Below, piece after piece: positions 16,199 to 24,488 of a DNA stretch of 31,297 bases (its first letter is position 1; every line of letters starts with the position of its first letter). The notes beneath the pieces are model-generated. The model saw only the letters and a list, made by a program, of their open reading frames with translations, ran no database searches and was not told where the DNA came from. Origin of the DNA: Anaerolineaceae bacterium UBA4781 (GTDB lineage: Bacteria; Chloroflexota; Anaerolineae; Anaerolineales; Anaerolineaceae). The translations under genes were made by a program, and so were the position numbers. The stretch covers positions 31,442 to 62,738 of the forward strand of contig DHHD01000087.1 in the NCBI GenBank assembly GCA_002403105.1, given 5' to 3'.

Positions 16199-16414
16199 TT
16201 AACCGTTCCTTTCCTGTATGGTAATTGTGAATTCACAGCGAATCGCTCTCTGGGGGCAGATCTGCTCACAGAGCGTACAGTAAGTACAATCACCAGGGTT
16301 TTGAAAAATCATTTGGTTATTAAGAAGACCCAAGGCACCGGTTGGGCATATATCTGCACAATCCCCGCATACGGTACATTTTTTCTCATCAATCATCGGT
16401 AAAGCCCAATTCAT
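16199..16414 (-). CDS. Small 2[4Fe-4S] ferredoxin
   Basis: This protein of about 71 residues has two clusters, CTVCGDCADICPTGAL and CTYCTLCEQICPQRAI, each C-x2-C-x2-C-x3-C-P. It is probably an electron carrier serving the neighbouring hemerythrin/PAS protein or a sensor partner. The start is uncertain: ATGs occur at 16438, 16414 and 16393, and only the one at 16414 has a weak AAGAAG upstream. It ends one base before the DUF438 start and follows the Crp/Fnr gene by 21-45 bases, so the three form one transcript. Confidence 0.82.
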   Translation of the reverse strand: MNWALPMIDEKKCTVCGDCADICPTGALGLLNNQMIFQNPGDCTYCTLCEQICPQRAIRCEFTITIQERNG

Positions 16415-16459
16415 TTTGATCTTCTTGGTGAATAGCATATCAATAATACAAAAAACCTT

Positions 16460-17137
16460 CTATGATTTAAGTCGCACATCTCCTTCTTCCAGCGCAGCTT
16501 GCAGGCGTTGCTCATCCAAAACGATGATGCGCTGGCGTTCAACGAGAATATATCCTGCGCGGGCAAAGAATCCCAATAACCGGCTGACCACATCGCGCAC
16601 CGTTCCGACCTGTGCTGCGATCTCCTCCTGCGTCCAACCGCGGATAGCCTGGTTTTCTCTTGCGTTTTTTAGGATAAACCGGATCAGACGCTGCCGGGTT
16701 GAAAAGAGAGACAGTTCTTCCACCAGGCGCGTCAGTTGATCTAATTTCTCTGCAGAATCTTGTAGCAGAAGCAGCGCGAAATCAGAATAATCACAGATGG
16801 CTGCTCTAAAATCAACCACATCCAGCATACCCAATTCCACCTCCGTCATTGCTTTTCCATTAGCATGGTTTCCTTTTTCCTGCCGTAAAGCTGAGACGGT
16901 ATTCACAAATTGTCCACCTTTCACCACTGTTAGTATTTGTTCCCGCCCTTCCTCGGAAAAATGGTAGATCTTGGCGTAACCACGGATGATGAAATAGACT
17001 TTTTCAACTTCATCTCCTTCCCACAGAAATTGCGCCCCTTTAGAAACAGTTTTTTGAAGCATGTGAATTTTTAAAAAGGAACTTGTGGATTTGGAAAGAG
17101 ATTGCAGCGCCGTATTGGAAAAAATGGTTTCATTCAT
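16460..17137 (-). CDS. Crp/Fnr-family transcriptional regulator
   Basis: This 225-residue protein has an N-terminal cyclic-nucleotide-binding-fold sensor (VSKGAQFLWEGDEVEKVYFIIRGYAKIYHFSEEG), a dimer helix (about 125-150) and a C-terminal winged helix (TQEEIAAQVGTVRDVVSRLLGFFARAGYI). It lacks the Cys set of Fnr (only one Cys, in AAICDYSD), so it does not bind an oxygen-labile cluster by that route; the effector is unknown. It heads the operon with the ferredoxin and DUF438 genes and is divergent from zur. It may regulate this operon in response to redox or NO signals, by analogy with Crp/Fnr regulators next to hemerythrin-like genes. Confidence 0.88.
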   Translation of the reverse strand: MNETIFSNTALQSLSKSTSSFLKIHMLQKTVSKGAQFLWEGDEVEKVYFIIRGYAKIYHFSEEGREQILTVVKGGQFVNTVSALRQEKGNHANGKAMTEVELGMLDVVDFRAAICDYSDFALLLLQDSAEKLDQLTRLVEELSLFSTRQRLIRFILKNARENQAIRGWTQEEIAAQVGTVRDVVSRLLGFFARAGYILVERQRIIVLDEQRLQAALEEGDVRLKS

Positions 17138-17181
17138 ATTCTCATTCTAGCGGAATTTAATAGAAAAACTCAAGTATCGCA

Positions 17182-17236
17182 TTGCAAAACAAAATATTTT
17201 GTTGTATACTTATTGAAATTGATTTTCATTATCAAT
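17182..17236 (+). promoter_or_regulatory. zur-znu promoter with Fur/Zur-box-like operator
   Basis: TTGCAA (17182-17187), a 17-base spacer and TATACT (17205-17210) make a good promoter. Just downstream the 19-base element ATTGATTTTCATTATCAAT (17218-17236) has ATTGAT/ATCAAT arms and resembles Fur-family boxes; it also overlaps TGAAA-TTGAT-TTTCA. Covering the start of transcription, it would let the Zur-like protein repress itself and znuABC. Confidence 0.65.
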
Positions 17237-17255
17237 AAAAGGAAAATCTATATAA

Positions 17256-17675
17256 ATGAAAGAAACTTGGATGGCAAAATTAAAAGAAAAAGGAATGCGC
17301 ATCACTGCGCAACGCGAAGCGATCGTTGATATTTTACTGAACAGTGAAAAAGCGCTTGATCCGCTCGAAGTGTATGACCTCACCCGCCAAAGTCATCCAT
17401 CCCTTGGTGTCGTAACCGTCTACCGTACTATGGAATGTCTGGAACACCTGGGTCTGCTGCAGAAGGTACATCAGGCATGCGGGTGCAATAAATTCCTCAA
17501 ATTGAAAGAAGGACATCATCACCTGTTAATCTGCACAAACTGCGGGAAAGCAGTTTATTTTGAAGGATTGAATTTTGAAAATGCGTTCAGTGAAATTGCC
17601 GAAAATAACAATTTTCTCTTACAAGATCACTGGCTGCAGTTAAGTGGGCTGTGCCCGCGTTGCCAAAAAATATAA
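17256..17675 (+). CDS. zur: Zinc-responsive Fur-family repressor (Zur-like)
   Basis: This 139-residue protein has an N-terminal winged helix (GMRITAQREAIVDILL, HPSLGVVTVYRTMECLEHLGLL) and a metal domain with HQACGCNKF, LKEGHHHLLICTNCGKAV and LSGLCPRCQK; the two CxxC pairs are the structural zinc site. It lies eight bases before znuA in the same direction, which supports Zur over Fur. Under zinc sufficiency it would block the operon through the box at 17218-17236. An in-frame ATG at 17271 is an alternative start. Confidence in the metal is from context, not from residues. Confidence 0.86.
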   Translation: MKETWMAKLKEKGMRITAQREAIVDILLNSEKALDPLEVYDLTRQSHPSLGVVTVYRTMECLEHLGLLQKVHQACGCNKFLKLKEGHHHLLICTNCGKAVYFEGLNFENAFSEIAENNNFLLQDHWLQLSGLCPRCQKI

Positions 17676-17683
17676 GGATAACC

Positions 17684-18562
17684 ATGAAAACAAAAAATAT
17701 TGGATTTTTAATCATTGCTATTTTTGCAGCAGGAATCTCTCTCACTGCATGCAGTGCAATTCCGGATGCAGAGTCAGGAAGGCTGGGCGTGACGGTCAGC
17801 ATCCTTCCGCAAAAATATTTCACGGAGCGTATTGGTGGAGATCTGGTGGAAGTAAATGTCATGGTCGGACCCGGCATGGATCCACACACGTACGAACCAC
17901 AACCTGCTCAAATGCAATCATTGGCAACTTCACAGCTCTATTTTTCGATCGGGGTTGAGTTCGAAGACGCCTGGCTGGTAAAATTTCAAGATACCAATCC
18001 AAACCTGAAATTCATTGATACCAGCGCCGGGATAGAAAAAATTCCCATGACTGCCGAAGATAATCACGAAGAAGATGAATTGGATCCGCACATCTGGTTA
18101 TCTCCCGCCAATGTACGCAACATTGCTCAAACAATGGCGGCTGCTCTCTCCGAAGCCGATCCGCAAAACAGCGCTACATACCAGAACAACTTGAATGCTC
18201 TTTTACAGGATATTGACGTTTTAGATGAAGAGATTCGCACAGCGTTTGACCCATTGACTTCCCGTAAATTCATCACTTTCCATCCAGCCTGGGGGTATTT
18301 CGCGCGCGATTATAATCTGGAGCAGATCGCCATTGAAGTTGGTGGCAATGAACCTAGTGCAGCAGAAATGGCTGATCTGATAAAGATCGCGCAAGAGGAG
18401 GATATTTATATCATTTTTGCCCAGCCAGAATTTAACACAAAAGCAGCAGAAACGATCGCTGCAGAAATTAATGGTCAGGTTATCTTGGTCAGCCCGCTGG
18501 CTGAGAACTGGCTGGAAAATATGAAGGGTATCACCCGGTCATTTTCAGATGCTTTAAAATGA
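17684..18562 (+). CDS. znuA: Zinc ABC transporter substrate-binding lipoprotein
   Basis: This 292-residue lipoprotein starts at the ATG at 17684 (AAGGAT upstream) with a signal peptide KNIGFLIIAIFAAGISLTAC ending in the lipobox LTAC, anchoring it outside the membrane. Zinc-ligand motifs of cluster A-I binding proteins are present: DPHTYEPQPAQ, DPHIWLSPANV, TFHPAWGYFARDY, and an acidic ligand in IIFAQPEFNTKAAE. The His-rich loop is short and acidic (EDNHEEDELDPH). Its stop overlaps znuC by four bases. Zinc is the likely substrate given the zur neighbour, though manganese proteins share the fold. Confidence 0.93.
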   Translation: MKTKNIGFLIIAIFAAGISLTACSAIPDAESGRLGVTVSILPQKYFTERIGGDLVEVNVMVGPGMDPHTYEPQPAQMQSLATSQLYFSIGVEFEDAWLVKFQDTNPNLKFIDTSAGIEKIPMTAEDNHEEDELDPHIWLSPANVRNIAQTMAAALSEADPQNSATYQNNLNALLQDIDVLDEEIRTAFDPLTSRKFITFHPAWGYFARDYNLEQIAIEVGGNEPSAAEMADLIKIAQEEDIYIIFAQPEFNTKAAETIAAEINGQVILVSPLAENWLENMKGITRSFSDALK

Positions 18563-19356
18563 AAGAGATGAAAAATAACCCTGTATCACCTGTTATTCAA
18601 ATAAAAAAACTCTGGGCAGGCTACAATTCAGAATTCGCCCTTGAGGATATTAACCTGAATGTACTGCCAGGAGATTTCATCGGACTGATCGGACCGAATG
18701 GAGGTGGGAAAACGACTCTATTAAAGGTCGTGATGGGACTGATCGAACCGACCAGGGGCAAAGTTAAGGTCATGGGTAAAACGCCCCAACAAGGACGCTG
18801 CCATATTGGATATGTGCCCCAACAGGTGGCGCTCGATCGGGATTTTCCGATCGCGGTATGGGATGTGGTGAAAATGGGGCTGCTTGGCTGCCGGGGAATA
18901 CTGCAGAAAACGAGCAAAGAAGATGAAAAAGTCATTCTTGAATCTCTGCAACGAGTAGGTATTGAAGATTTATGCACCCGCCCAATCGGAGATCTTTCTG
19001 TAGGGCAACGCCAGCGGGTTTATATCGCCCGTGCATTAACCACTCGTCCACTGATCTTACTGCTGGATGAACCAACCGCCAGCATTGATCCGCAAGCCTC
19101 CCAAAGTATTTATGAACTCCTGCATACATTGAACAACAAAATAACGATCGTGATGGTCAGCCATAATATGGACGCAATTTCTATGCATGTGAAATCGATC
19201 GGCTGTATAAATCGCAAGCTGTATTACCACGGTACAAAAGAGATCACTAATGAAATGGTGAATGCCATTTATAACTGCCCCATTGACCTGATCGCACATG
19301 GTGTTCCGCATCGTGTACTTTCATCGCACACACATGAAGGGGAAGATCATGCTTGA
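18559..19356 (+). CDS. znuC: Zinc ABC transporter ATP-binding protein
   Basis: This 265-residue ATPase has Walker A GPNGGGKTTL, Q-loop GYVPQQVALDRDFP (typical of metal importers), signature LSVGQRQRVYIARAL, Walker B LILLLDEPTASID and the switch His in MVSHNMD. The C-terminal tail has the short His-containing end SSHTHEGEDHA, as in many ZnuC proteins. It is coupled to znuA (ATGA overlap), and its end overlaps the start of znuB by eight bases. It drives import through ZnuB at the cytoplasmic membrane. Confidence 0.94.
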   Translation: MKEMKNNPVSPVIQIKKLWAGYNSEFALEDINLNVLPGDFIGLIGPNGGGKTTLLKVVMGLIEPTRGKVKVMGKTPQQGRCHIGYVPQQVALDRDFPIAVWDVVKMGLLGCRGILQKTSKEDEKVILESLQRVGIEDLCTRPIGDLSVGQRQRVYIARALTTRPLILLLDEPTASIDPQASQSIYELLHTLNNKITIVMVSHNMDAISMHVKSIGCINRKLYYHGTKEITNEMVNAIYNCPIDLIAHGVPHRVLSSHTHEGEDHA

Positions 19357-20170
19357 AGCTTTGCAATTTAACTTTTTTCGGAATGCACTGCTGGCAGGTG
19401 CGTTAGTCAGCATCGCCTGCGGGATCATCGGCACATTCATCATTGTGAACCGGCTTGTCTTCCTTAGTGGAGGAATTGCGCATGCTGCGTATGGAGGGAT
19501 TGGGATCGCTTATTTTTTCAATCAAGATCCTGTAATCGGAGCCGTTATTTTTTCCCTACTGTCTGCCTTTGGGATGGGCTATGTCGTCCGCAAGACCCGC
19601 GAACGCGCCGATACGATCATCGGGGTGATGTGGGCGATCGGTATGGCGTTGGGAATCATCTTTCTGGATTTCAGCCCGGGTTATAAAGCTGATCTGATGA
19701 GCTACCTGTTTGGCAGTATTCTGGCTGTTCCAGCCAGCGATCTCCTTTTTATGGTGATCTTGGATGTGGTTATTCTATTGACCGTGGTTTTACTTTACAA
19801 AGGCCTGGTTGCCATCTCTTTTGATGAAGAATTTGCGACGGTTGAAAATGTTCCGGTTAACACCCTCTTTTTCGTCCTGTTCGCACTGATCGCCCTAACC
19901 GTGGTGATCACCATGCGTTTGGTTGGATTGATCATGGTCATCGCTCTTCTCACCATTCCACCCGCAATCGCAGGAATTTATTTTAAAGATTTGAAAAAGA
20001 TGATGATCGCAGCTTCGCTGTTGGGAATTTTATTCACAACCTGCGGATTATTCCTTTCTTACTATTTCAATCTCACATCCGGTGCAACCATCATTCTGGT
20101 CAGTGGGACAGCATATGGAATTGCACAAGCCAGCAAATCACTCACAAATCATCGAAAAAATCCATTATAA
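19349..20170 (+). CDS. znuB: Zinc ABC transporter permease
   Basis: This 273-residue integral membrane protein of the ABC-3 family has about eight helices. Motifs are VNRLVFLSGGIAHAAYGGIGIAYFF, the SPGYKADLMSYLFGSIL region and the C-terminal TMRLVGLIMVIALLTIPPAIA stretch. The ATG at 19349 was chosen because AAGGGGAAG precedes it and the protein begins LEALQFNFFRNALL, as family members do; the frame also extends upstream into znuC. It is the last gene of the operon, closed by a strong terminator. Confidence 0.94.
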   Translation: MLEALQFNFFRNALLAGALVSIACGIIGTFIIVNRLVFLSGGIAHAAYGGIGIAYFFNQDPVIGAVIFSLLSAFGMGYVVRKTRERADTIIGVMWAIGMALGIIFLDFSPGYKADLMSYLFGSILAVPASDLLFMVILDVVILLTVVLLYKGLVAISFDEEFATVENVPVNTLFFVLFALIALTVVITMRLVGLIMVIALLTIPPAIAGIYFKDLKKMMIAASLLGILFTTCGLFLSYYFNLTSGATIILVSGTAYGIAQASKSLTNHRKNPL

Positions 20171-20188
20171 GTTCGGTAAGCAAAATTA

Positions 20189-20224
20189 AAAACAGCTCCT
20201 TTTAGAAAGGAGCTGTTTTTTTTC
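20189..20224 (+). terminator. Bidirectional terminator between znuB and hppA
   Basis: AACAGCTCCTTT (20191-20202) and AAAGGAGCTGTT (20206-20217) form a perfect 12-pair stem with a three-base loop, followed by a T-run and preceded by an A-run. It can therefore end znuB on the plus strand and hppA on the minus strand. Confidence 0.92.
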
Positions 20225-20234
20225 ATAAAATTTT

Positions 20235-22310
20235 CTAAAACAGGTGGAATGCAGCGATCACCGGTGCGAACAAAGTCGAAACCAGTGACATCACGGTAAT
20301 CAAGGTATTAATAGAAGGTCCGGCTGTATCTTTGAATGGGTCTCCAACCGTATCACCCACTACTGCGGCTTTATGCGCATCTGAACCGGGGCCACCAAAT
20401 TTACCCGTTTCAATGAATTTCTTCGCGTTATCCCATAGCCCACCGGCATTCGACATTAACAACGCCAAGACAATGCCAACGAAGATTGAGCCACCCAAAA
20501 AACCACCCAACGCATTGGGGCCAAGGGTAAAGCCAATCAACAGTGGCAAACCAACTGCGATGAGTGCCGGGAGAATTAACGATTTCAATGCACCCTGTGC
20601 TGCCAAAGCCACACAGGTATTGTAATCGGGTAGTTCTTTTCCAGCCAAAATTCCGGGTTTTTCTCGGAACTGCCGGCGAATTTCTTCGATCATATCAAAG
20701 GCATTATGAGTAACCGCCAGCATGGTGAGAGCGCTGAAAAGCGGAGGTGTCATGGCGCCCAGGAATACCCCCGCGATCACAATAGGATCACGCAAACTAA
20801 GGTTGAGTGTGAATCCACTCGCTTCAATTGCTGCAGCATATGATGCAAACAGAGCAAGAACTGTAAGAGCTGCCGCGCTGATGGAAAAGCCTTTTGTTAT
20901 AGCTTTAGCAGTATTGCCAGCTGAATCCAATACATCCGCACGTTCAATTATTTCATGGTCCATACCTGCCATTTCAGCAATACCACGCGCATTATCCACA
21001 ATGGGACCATAAGCGTCGGCAGAGACAATCATTCCGCTGATCGCCAGCATGCCCACCGCACTGATACCGATGCCATATACGCCGCTTAAGGTGCCAGATG
21101 CTTCCGCAAGAAAATAAGAAGCTACTGTTGCAACAACAATCCCTACTACACATGGTACGATGCTGATCAATCCATAGCTGAAACCAGTGATGATCGTTAT
21201 AGCAGAACCTGAACTTGAAACTCTGGCTGTCTCTTGAACTGGTTTATGCGTATCTGACGTGAAGTAATCGGAAGTAAAACCAATGACCACACCGGTGACC
21301 AATCCAACCAGAGCTGCCCAGAGAGCTCCCTTATCATATCCACCGAACAAAACCAATGCGCTCACCATCAATGCATAGATAATAGCAGTTATGATCGTAC
21401 CGTTGTTTAACGCGACACCGGGTTTTCCGTTTTTACCCACCCGCACAAATTGAATTCCAATCAATGAAGCGAATATACCCAGGATACAAAGGATCAATGG
21501 GAAAACAACATAGCGTGTGTCGGATTGATTAGGCAGAGCGGCGCCCAGTAATATTGCAGCAACCGAGCTGGCAACATAACTATCAAAAATATCGGCGCCC
21601 ATGCCAGCCACATCACCTACATTGTCACCAACATTATCGGCTACCACAGCCGGGTTGCGAGGATCATCTTCAGGAATACCAATTTCGACTTTCCCAACCA
21701 GATCAGCAGCAATATCAGCGGTTTTGGTGTAAATGCCGCCGCCTGCTTTTGCCAGCAGTGCCAGGGTTGAAGCACCAAAGCTAAAACCAAGGATTAGTTC
21801 AGGATCTCCAGTGACCAAATAAATGGAGCACATGCCAATTACAGCCAATCCGACCATCGCCAAACCCATCACGGAACCTGCATAAAAAGCAACACGGAAA
21901 GCCTGGTTCAGTGATTTTTCAGCGGCAGTTGCACTGCGCACATTTGCTTCAACAGCGACGCTCATTCCCAAATAACCGGCAACAGCCGAGCAAATTGCTC
22001 CGAAGATGAACGTAATTGCTATACGCAGTCCTTCGCTGCTATTAACAGTGATTTGTGAACTCCCCAGATTGCCAAGATTAAAGCTGAATACAAAGGCAAT
22101 AACAAAAGCCAGGACCACAGCTACTAATGCAAGGGAAGAGTACAGTTTTTTCAGATAGGAAGATGCTCCTTCTCTGATCCAACGAGCCACTTCTTGCGCT
22201 TTTTCGGTTCCTGCATTCTGTTTTCTAACCCAGAAGAACAGATACAATGCCACGACGACGGATAATAATCCGGCGCCCACCCCTATCAACAACCAATTTT
22301 GTGACGACAT
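20235..22310 (-). CDS. hppA: Membrane-bound ion-pumping pyrophosphatase, K+-independent type
   Basis: This 691-residue protein with about 16 membrane helices hydrolyses PPi to pump ions. The substrate motif VGKVEIGIPEDDPRNPAVVADN and its following VGDNVGDVAG acidic stretch are intact, as is the C-terminal GGPGSDAHKAAVVGDTVGDPFKDT motif. At the K+-dependence site it reads AGNTAKAITKGF, with Lys where K+-dependent enzymes have Ala, so it should be K+-independent and, by family knowledge, a proton pump. AGAAGGAG precedes the ATG at 22310. It would save energy from biosynthetic PPi in this fermentative anaerobe. Confidence 0.96.
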   Translation of the reverse strand: MSSQNWLLIGVGAGLLSVVVALYLFFWVRKQNAGTEKAQEVARWIREGASSYLKKLYSSLALVAVVLAFVIAFVFSFNLGNLGSSQITVNSSEGLRIAITFIFGAICSAVAGYLGMSVAVEANVRSATAAEKSLNQAFRVAFYAGSVMGLAMVGLAVIGMCSIYLVTGDPELILGFSFGASTLALLAKAGGGIYTKTADIAADLVGKVEIGIPEDDPRNPAVVADNVGDNVGDVAGMGADIFDSYVASSVAAILLGAALPNQSDTRYVVFPLILCILGIFASLIGIQFVRVGKNGKPGVALNNGTIITAIIYALMVSALVLFGGYDKGALWAALVGLVTGVVIGFTSDYFTSDTHKPVQETARVSSSGSAITIITGFSYGLISIVPCVVGIVVATVASYFLAEASGTLSGVYGIGISAVGMLAISGMIVSADAYGPIVDNARGIAEMAGMDHEIIERADVLDSAGNTAKAITKGFSISAAALTVLALFASYAAAIEASGFTLNLSLRDPIVIAGVFLGAMTPPLFSALTMLAVTHNAFDMIEEIRRQFREKPGILAGKELPDYNTCVALAAQGALKSLILPALIAVGLPLLIGFTLGPNALGGFLGGSIFVGIVLALLMSNAGGLWDNAKKFIETGKFGGPGSDAHKAAVVGDTVGDPFKDTAGPSINTLITVMSLVSTLFAPVIAAFHLF

Positions 22311-22397
22311 AAGAACTCCTTCTATGAAAGTAAATTAAAAAAATCCATACTTCACCCATCTGGGAATCCCAGCTAGTAAGGTCATTCTAATTTGGCC

Positions 22398-23162
22398 TTA
22401 GAAACTTGCGGATCGCCACCAGGAATAATGTTCTTTCATCAATGCTTCCTGGCTGGGGATGGGGTAATACACAAGCTCATTTTCATTCCCCACAAAAAAA
22501 CCATTTTTAATTGTTCGATACGGAAGCCCCCCGGAAGGTGTGCGATCGACCATCTTGGTATGCACGAACTTTGTACGCAATTCCAACAGGCAATCGCGAA
22601 TATGAAATATATTTTCGTATGGCAGATCGCCAATATCACCATTTTGCGGATCGTCAGCCAGCGCTCCAAGTTTCAACTCGGCAAAACAAATTGCTGGCAG
22701 TTTGATCAGGTTGGTTGGGTTGCGAATGATCAGATCAATAAACGCCTTGGGATCAAGTGTGCTGGCAACCAGTGGATTCAGTGGTGTGATCTCCCGGTAT
22801 AAATGCATTCCTTCCTCAACTTCAGGAAGTTGAGTACATTTTTCAACGCCCAACGTGCGTCCGTCTTGTGTGACAAGATATAATTTTTGCAGGGCTTTCA
22901 ATGGAATACGCTCCAATACACGATAAACGGCAACATAAATGGAACGTTTGGGAGTTCCATCTTCGTGTGGATTGCAGCGTTTTATCGCTTCTTCGATCTG
23001 AAATTCATTGGAGCGAAAATCGGGATCGATTTCAAAAAAAATCGCTTGACCACGCGACTTTTTTAACGACCCAACTGCATAATAGACACCGAACTCTTCT
23101 GGTGTTAACATTGAAACGATAAGTGCTTCTGGTAAGAGAGACAGATATAAGTGTTTTACCAT
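22398..23162 (-). CDS. Conserved-type protein of unknown function
   Basis: I do not recognise this 254-residue protein. It has no signal peptide or membrane helix and no metal motif. It begins VKHLYLSLLPEALIVSMLTPEEFGVYYAVG, and later RSIYVAVYRVLERIPLKALQKLYLVTQDGRTLGVE resembles a small beta-rich domain. PRxG-type signals and known catalytic motifs were not found. GGAGG before the ATG at 23162 supports it being a real gene. It lies 87 bases upstream of hppA on the same strand and is divergent from the flavoprotein gene, so it may be its own unit. The protein is well expressed-looking, but no function is proposed. Confidence 0.7.
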   Translation of the reverse strand: MVKHLYLSLLPEALIVSMLTPEEFGVYYAVGSLKKSRGQAIFFEIDPDFRSNEFQIEEAIKRCNPHEDGTPKRSIYVAVYRVLERIPLKALQKLYLVTQDGRTLGVEKCTQLPEVEEGMHLYREITPLNPLVASTLDPKAFIDLIIRNPTNLIKLPAICFAELKLGALADDPQNGDIGDLPYENIFHIRDCLLELRTKFVHTKMVDRTPSGGLPYRTIKNGFFVGNENELVYYPIPSQEALMKEHYSWWRSASF

Positions 23163-23270
23163 ACTAGCCTCCTTGGAAAATTAACGAAATTGTCTAATTC
23201 TAATACATCCTGCAATTTTGTGCGAATTTTTGAATTTCTTTTTATCATACAACAAAATGGAGAGAAGTAA

Positions 23271-24488
23271 ATGCAAATCGGTATCATAGGTGGTGGAGCA
23301 GCCGGGTTGATGGCAGCCATACAGGCTCACCAACCTGGAATAGAAGTTCAGGTTTTTGATGCTAATGCAAGCTCAGGACGAAAATTGAGTACCACCGGCG
23401 CTGGACGCTGTAATATTTCCAACCGTTCTGCAAATGCAGATGCTTATTTTACGGATAATTCCGCTGCCTTGAAAACTTGTTTTGAAAGTAAACCGAACCT
23501 GGAAGTTCTAAAGACTCTCGAAAGTATTGGCATCCCCACCACAGCCAGTGAAGATGGTTGGATCTATCCTCTATCTTTTTCTGCAGCTAATGTAGTTGGT
23601 ATCATGGAAAATAACTTGAAAGGCATCCCCTTTTTTCACAACACGCTCATCACCGGCATTCAAAAGACCGAAAAAGGTTTCATTTTATCCACAGCCGATC
23701 GCACCCAGCAATATACTGCTGACAAAATAATCGTTGCTTGTGGCAGCCCAGCTAACCCGCAGCTTGGAGCACGCGGGGATTTGTATCAACCGCTCGAAAA
23801 CCTGGGGCATACTCTCTTGCCGGTCCGACCTGCTTTGACACCCATTGAAACCGATGCAGTTCTTTTCCATAAATTGCAAGGGGTACGTTTAGACGCAGAA
23901 ATAAGTTTAGTGCGGGATAAGAGGGTGATCGCTCGAACCATTGGCAACATCATCATCACTCAATGGGGCATCAATGGGCCGGGGGTGATGAATATTAGCC
24001 ATCTCATCGATCCGCAGCATCCGGGATTATACAGCCTAAAGATTAATTTTGCGCCAAATTTTTCAGATGCCATTCGCAATTCTTTTATGAATTCTGGTTT
24101 GCAAGACCTTTCCCTCTCATCGATTCTGAAGGGATTTTTCCCTGCCAAGATCGTCGATTTTCTTTTAAGACAAACAGACTTAGCGCAAATCAAAACTTGC
24201 AAGGAACTTTCCAACAAACACAAAGAACTCTTGCTAAAAACAATACAAGCTCAAGAGATCACTGTTCGTGGAGTGCGGGGGTTCAAACACGCCCAGGCTT
24301 CCACCGGCGGTATTGCACTATCGGATATTGATCCACACACCATGGAATCGCGTATCTGTAAGGGTTTATTCTTTGCGGGAGAAATTTTGAATGTCTTAGG
24401 TCCCTGCGGTGGATTCAATTTACATTGGGCTTTTTTATCCGGTATACTGGCAGCCCGGGGGATTATCCGTTCGCAAACAAAGATCTAG
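23271..24488 (+). CDS. HI0933/BaiN-family flavoprotein oxidoreductase
   Basis: This 405-residue NAD(P)/FAD-dependent protein has an N-terminal dinucleotide motif GIIGGGAAGLMAA and the family signature GRKLSTTGAGRCNISN (about 45-60), where other members keep GxGRCNxTN. Late motifs GFKHAQASTGGIAL and GLFFAGEILNVLGPCGGFNLHWAFLSG complete the FAD site. The reaction is not certain: the group includes YhiN, BaiN and aminoacetone-oxidase-like members. GGAGAG precedes the ATG. Its end overlaps the convergent gene by four bases. It is transcribed alone. Confidence 0.9.
   Translation: MQIGIIGGGAAGLMAAIQAHQPGIEVQVFDANASSGRKLSTTGAGRCNISNRSANADAYFTDNSAALKTCFESKPNLEVLKTLESIGIPTTASEDGWIYPLSFSAANVVGIMENNLKGIPFFHNTLITGIQKTEKGFILSTADRTQQYTADKIIVACGSPANPQLGARGDLYQPLENLGHTLLPVRPALTPIETDAVLFHKLQGVRLDAEISLVRDKRVIARTIGNIIITQWGINGPGVMNISHLIDPQHPGLYSLKINFAPNFSDAIRNSFMNSGLQDLSLSSILKGFFPAKIVDFLLRQTDLAQIKTCKELSNKHKELLLKTIQAQEITVRGVRGFKHAQASTGGIALSDIDPHTMESRICKGLFFAGEILNVLGPCGGFNLHWAFLSGILAARGIIRSQTKI

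Noticed and set aside
22360..22372. Palindrome CTGGGAATCCCAG between the 254-aa gene and hppA.
   Set aside because: The single-base loop cannot form a hairpin and no regulator is known to match; it may be chance.
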